9,351 bases of DNA, taken from Phycisphaerae bacterium (GTDB lineage: Bacteria; Planctomycetota; Phycisphaerae; Phycisphaerales; SM1A02). Below, one piece after another: positions 7,316 to 9,351 of the stretch (positions are counted from its first letter, which is position 1; every line of letters begins with the position of its first letter). Below the pieces are notes generated by a model. It did no database searches and had not been told where the DNA came from. It worked only from the letters and a program-made list of their open reading frames with translations. Both the position numbers and the translations under genes were made by a program. Where the stretch lies: NCBI GenBank assembly GCA_002683195.1, contig NYSW01000027.1, positions 5,702 to 15,052 on the forward strand, in the 5' to 3' direction.

Positions 7316-7495
7316 GATCTCCTCTTTCCGCCCAACATGGCTTTGGTCCAGCCGGCTTCCAAGACATCACCCGTGGGATGGTGCCGATCCGCGGACCAAC
7401 GGAAACTATCACCAAACATCCGACGGACCAGTCCAAAGTCCATGGCTGGAGCCCGCGAGTTCCGGTCATGCAGGCAGGCCGGTAATCTATTGAGG
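7316..7495. promoter_or_regulatory. Divergent rfbF/ppc intergenic region with repeated CGGACCA motifs
   Basis: This 180 bp gap must hold the promoters of both the rfbF operon (leftward) and ppc (rightward). CGGACCA occurs twice in direct orientation (7392-7398 and 7424-7430), exactly 32 bp apart, about three helical turns. The complementary TTGGTCC (7343-7349) forms a perfect 7 bp inverted repeat with GGACCAA (7393-7399). Outer arms TTTCCG (7325-7330) and CGGAAA (7400-7405) extend it with a 12-base bulge. This could be an operator array or a structured rfbF leader. The rfbF ribosome binding site (AGGAG) is at 7319-7323. TAATCT (7483-7488), just before ppc, resembles a -10 box, but no good -35 was found. 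No promoter can be assigned firmly. Confidence 0.4.
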
Positions 7496-9351
7496 ATGAG
7501 CGACTTGCTGCACCGTGATATTCGTTGGTTCCGGGCCCGTCTTGACGAGGTCGAGCCCGATGACGTTGCGGTGCATCTGGCGGAAATCCGCCGAATCGTC
7601 CCCGCCGAGGGGGTCAGGGACGCGGATGCCCGGCTCGGCCTGCAGGATATTCCTCTGGAGAGGATCCGGGCCGTGCTCAAGCACCTCGCCATCGGATTTC
7701 ACCTGCGTAACAAGGCGGAACAACGGCATATCGTGCGGGTGAATCGGGAACGTGAACTGGCGGCGACCAAGCAACGCCCTCGACCCGAATCCATCGACGC
7801 CGCATGTGTCCGATTGGCGGAGAACGGATGCACCGACGCGGAGTTCGGTCGGCTTCTGGCCAGAATCGACATCGAGCCGACTCTGACCGCCCATCCGACC
7901 GAAGCCCGAAGGCGAAGTGTCATTCGGAAGCAGGCAAGGCTCGGTGTTCTGGTGGGGACCCTCGATGGATCGCCTCGAACCGCCGCGGAGACGCAGGCGA
8001 TCGAATCGGAGGCGTGTGGACTTCTCGCTCTTCTGATGGCCACGGATGAGGTCCGGACCAAGCGACTGGATGTCGCGGACGAGGTGCGCAACGGGGTGCA
8101 TCATCTCGCCGGTGTCATCTGGGATGCCGTCCCTCGACTGCACCGGGACCTTCGCAGGATGGCGATGGAGTACTGGGGCGTGTCGATCGAGGTCCCGGTC
8201 CTCCTGCAGTATCGATCATGGATCGGTGGGGATCGCGATGGGAATCCCAACGTGACTTCGGACTTCACCCGTTCGACCCTCGACCAGATGAAGGCGGCCG
8301 CCCTCGAAGGCCACCTGGAGGGTCTGGACGACCTCAGCCACGAATTGAGTCTCTCCGACCGGAGGGTCCCGATCCTTTCGGAACTTCTGGCCGCGATCGA
8401 CGCGGATGCCGACGTCGCTCCGCTGGACCCGTCCTCGGTCAGGCATCTCGATCACGAGCCCTTCCGCATGCGGATCCGTCAGATTCGGGCGAGACTCCTC
8501 GAGCAGACCATCGATTCGGCGGACTTCGTCGAATCCTTGGAGGTCATTCGTCGAGCGCTGCGGCATGCGGGGCTGGACGAGGTGGCCGAAGGAGGCAAGC
8601 TCTTCGACGTGATCGTCAGGGCAAGGACCTTCGGTCTCCATCTGGCATCGCTGGACATCCGGCAGCACAGTCGCATCCACGAAGCCGCGGTCGCCGAGCT
8701 GCTCGCCTGCGGGGGGGTCGAAGCCGACTACGCCAGCCTTCCGGTCGCGGCTCGAATCGATCTCCTCGCCGCGGAACTCGAATCCTCCAGGCCGTTGCTG
8801 CCCCCGGGGGCCGAGGTGGAGAAGACCACTCGGGAACTGTTGGACACGCTGGAGACGGTGCGTGCGGCGGTGGGGCGGGAGCCTCGATCCATCGGTTCCT
8901 ACGTGGTGAGCATGGCGCACGATGCCAGTGATGTTCTGGAGGTGCTTCTGCTTCTACGCGAAGTGGGTCTGTGGAACATCAGGAACGGAGTGGTGACGTG
9001 CCCGATCGACGTGGCGCCGCTCTTCGAGACCGTCGACGATCTCAAGGCGGCCACCGCCGTCATGGAGCGTCTCTTCTCGATACCGGCTTATGCCGGTCAG
9101 ATCGATGCGAGGGGTCGATTCCAGGAGATCATGCTCGGATACTCCGACAGCAACAAGGACGGTGGCTATTGGGCGTCGACCTGGGGACTTCAGGTGGCTC
9201 AGGATCGATTGGCTCGCACTTGTGCCGAGCACGACGTCGAACTTCGCTTCTTCCATGGTCGAGGAGGTACGGTGGCGCGAGGAGGGGGACGGGCCAACCG
9301 CGCCATCCTCTCCAGCCCTCCGGCGAGTCGGAACGGGCGGATCCGCTTCAC
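7496..9351 (+). CDS. ppc: Phosphoenolpyruvate carboxylase, N-terminal ~618 residues (runs off the window)
   Basis: PEP + bicarbonate to oxaloacetate + phosphate: a cytosolic, Mg-dependent anaplerotic enzyme that refills the TCA cycle. The frame is open from 7496 to the window edge with no stop, giving 618 codons, about 70% of a typical ~880-930 residue enzyme. Signatures appear in family order: LTAHPTEARRRSV with catalytic His133 (E. coli His138), SWIGGDRDGNP (241-251), HLASLDIRQHS with Arg389, VAPLFET with Glu511, MLGYSDSNKDGG (546-557) with Asp551 and Lys554, and FHGRGGTVARGGG with His587, Arg589 and Arg595. The C-terminal part, with the aspartate-inhibition site, is outside the window. The ATG at 7496 gives a family-like N-terminus (SDLLHRDIRWF). 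Its ribosome binding site is poor: GAGG directly abuts the ATG. Another in-frame ATG at 7442 would add 18 residues and has no better site. It is divergent from rfbF and probably unrelated to the sugar pathway. Confidence 0.96.
   Translation, partial: MSDLLHRDIRWFRARLDEVEPDDVAVHLAEIRRIVPAEGVRDADARLGLQDIPLERIRAVLKHLAIGFHLRNKAEQRHIVRVNRERELAATKQRPRPESIDAACVRLAENGCTDAEFGRLLARIDIEPTLTAHPTEARRRSVIRKQARLGVLVGTLDGSPRTAAETQAIESEACGLLALLMATDEVRTKRLDVADEVRNGVHHLAGVIWDAVPRLHRDLRRMAMEYWGVSIEVPVLLQYRSWIGGDRDGNPNVTSDFTRSTLDQMKAAALEGHLEGLDDLSHELSLSDRRVPILSELLAAIDADADVAPLDPSSVRHLDHEPFRMRIRQIRARLLEQTIDSADFVESLEVIRRALRHAGLDEVAEGGKLFDVIVRARTFGLHLASLDIRQHSRIHEAAVAELLACGGVEADYASLPVAARIDLLAAELESSRPLLPPGAEVEKTTRELLDTLETVRAAVGREPRSIGSYVVSMAHDASDVLEVLLLLREVGLWNIRNGVVTCPIDVAPLFETVDDLKAATAVMERLFSIPAYAGQIDARGRFQEIMLGYSDSNKDGGYWASTWGLQVAQDRLARTCAEHDVELRFFHGRGGTVARGGGRANRAILSSPPASRNGRIRF

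Noticed and set aside
7487..8143. Minus-strand open frame of 218 codons opposite the start of ppc
   Set aside because: It is antisense to ppc, whose His133 motif and other signatures are intact, and its product has no recognisable features.
8216..8931. Two overlapping frames of about 235 codons on opposite strands inside ppc
   Set aside because: Both coincide with the PEP carboxylase coding region in wrong frames, and their products are Arg/Gly/Pro-rich without motifs.
1..9351. Search by eye for CRISPR arrays, tRNAs, insertion sequences and long direct repeats
   Set aside because: No regularly spaced repeats, no transposase-like proteins, no terminal repeats and no tRNA-like cloverleaf were recognised. 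By-eye inspection could miss degenerate cases.

Overview
The window is GC-rich bacterial chromosome (roughly 60-65% G+C by eye). It is densely coded, with short gaps and readable Shine-Dalgarno sites. No rRNA, tRNA, CRISPR array, insertion sequence or phage gene was seen. The gene content does not fix the organism. A GC-rich environmental lineage such as Planctomycetota is only a guess from the overall feel of the proteins.

Layout, left to right. Positions 1-196 hold no convincing gene, but they contain a good intrinsic terminator for leftward transcription. A leftward pair follows: an Uup-type ABC-F ATPase (197-2032) with a family 2 glycosyltransferase upstream of it (2064-2957), 31 bp apart and probably co-transcribed. 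Diverging from the glycosyltransferase across an 87 bp gap is a rightward sugar C-methyltransferase-like gene (3045-4211). It converges, 36 bp apart, on a leftward two-gene operon. That operon consists of rfbF/ddhA-type glucose-1-phosphate cytidylyltransferase (6545-7315) and, overlapping it by 4 bp, a large gene (4248-6548) that fuses an SDR epimerase/dehydratase to a complete sugar C-methyltransferase. A 180 bp intergenic region with repeated CGGACCA motifs separates rfbF from a rightward phosphoenolpyruvate carboxylase gene (ppc, from 7496), which runs off the right edge after 618 codons.

How the genes may work together (inference): RfbF would make CDP-glucose. The SDR half of the fusion would oxidise, reduce or epimerise a CDP-sugar, and the methyltransferase half would add a methyl branch to a keto-sugar carbon. 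The separate methyltransferase (3045-4211) has the same three-part architecture and may act on the same or a related sugar. The family 2 glycosyltransferase would transfer a sugar to a glycan or other acceptor. The locus therefore looks like a small branched-chain (C-methyl) CDP-deoxysugar pathway for a surface glycan or glycosylated product. The usual next enzyme, CDP-glucose 4,6-dehydratase (RfbG), is not in the window. The ABC-F protein (ribosome-associated) and PEP carboxylase (anaplerotic) look like housekeeping neighbours rather than pathway members.

The most unusual item is the single-frame SDR/C-methyltransferase fusion, which sits opposite a free-standing second C-methyltransferase.
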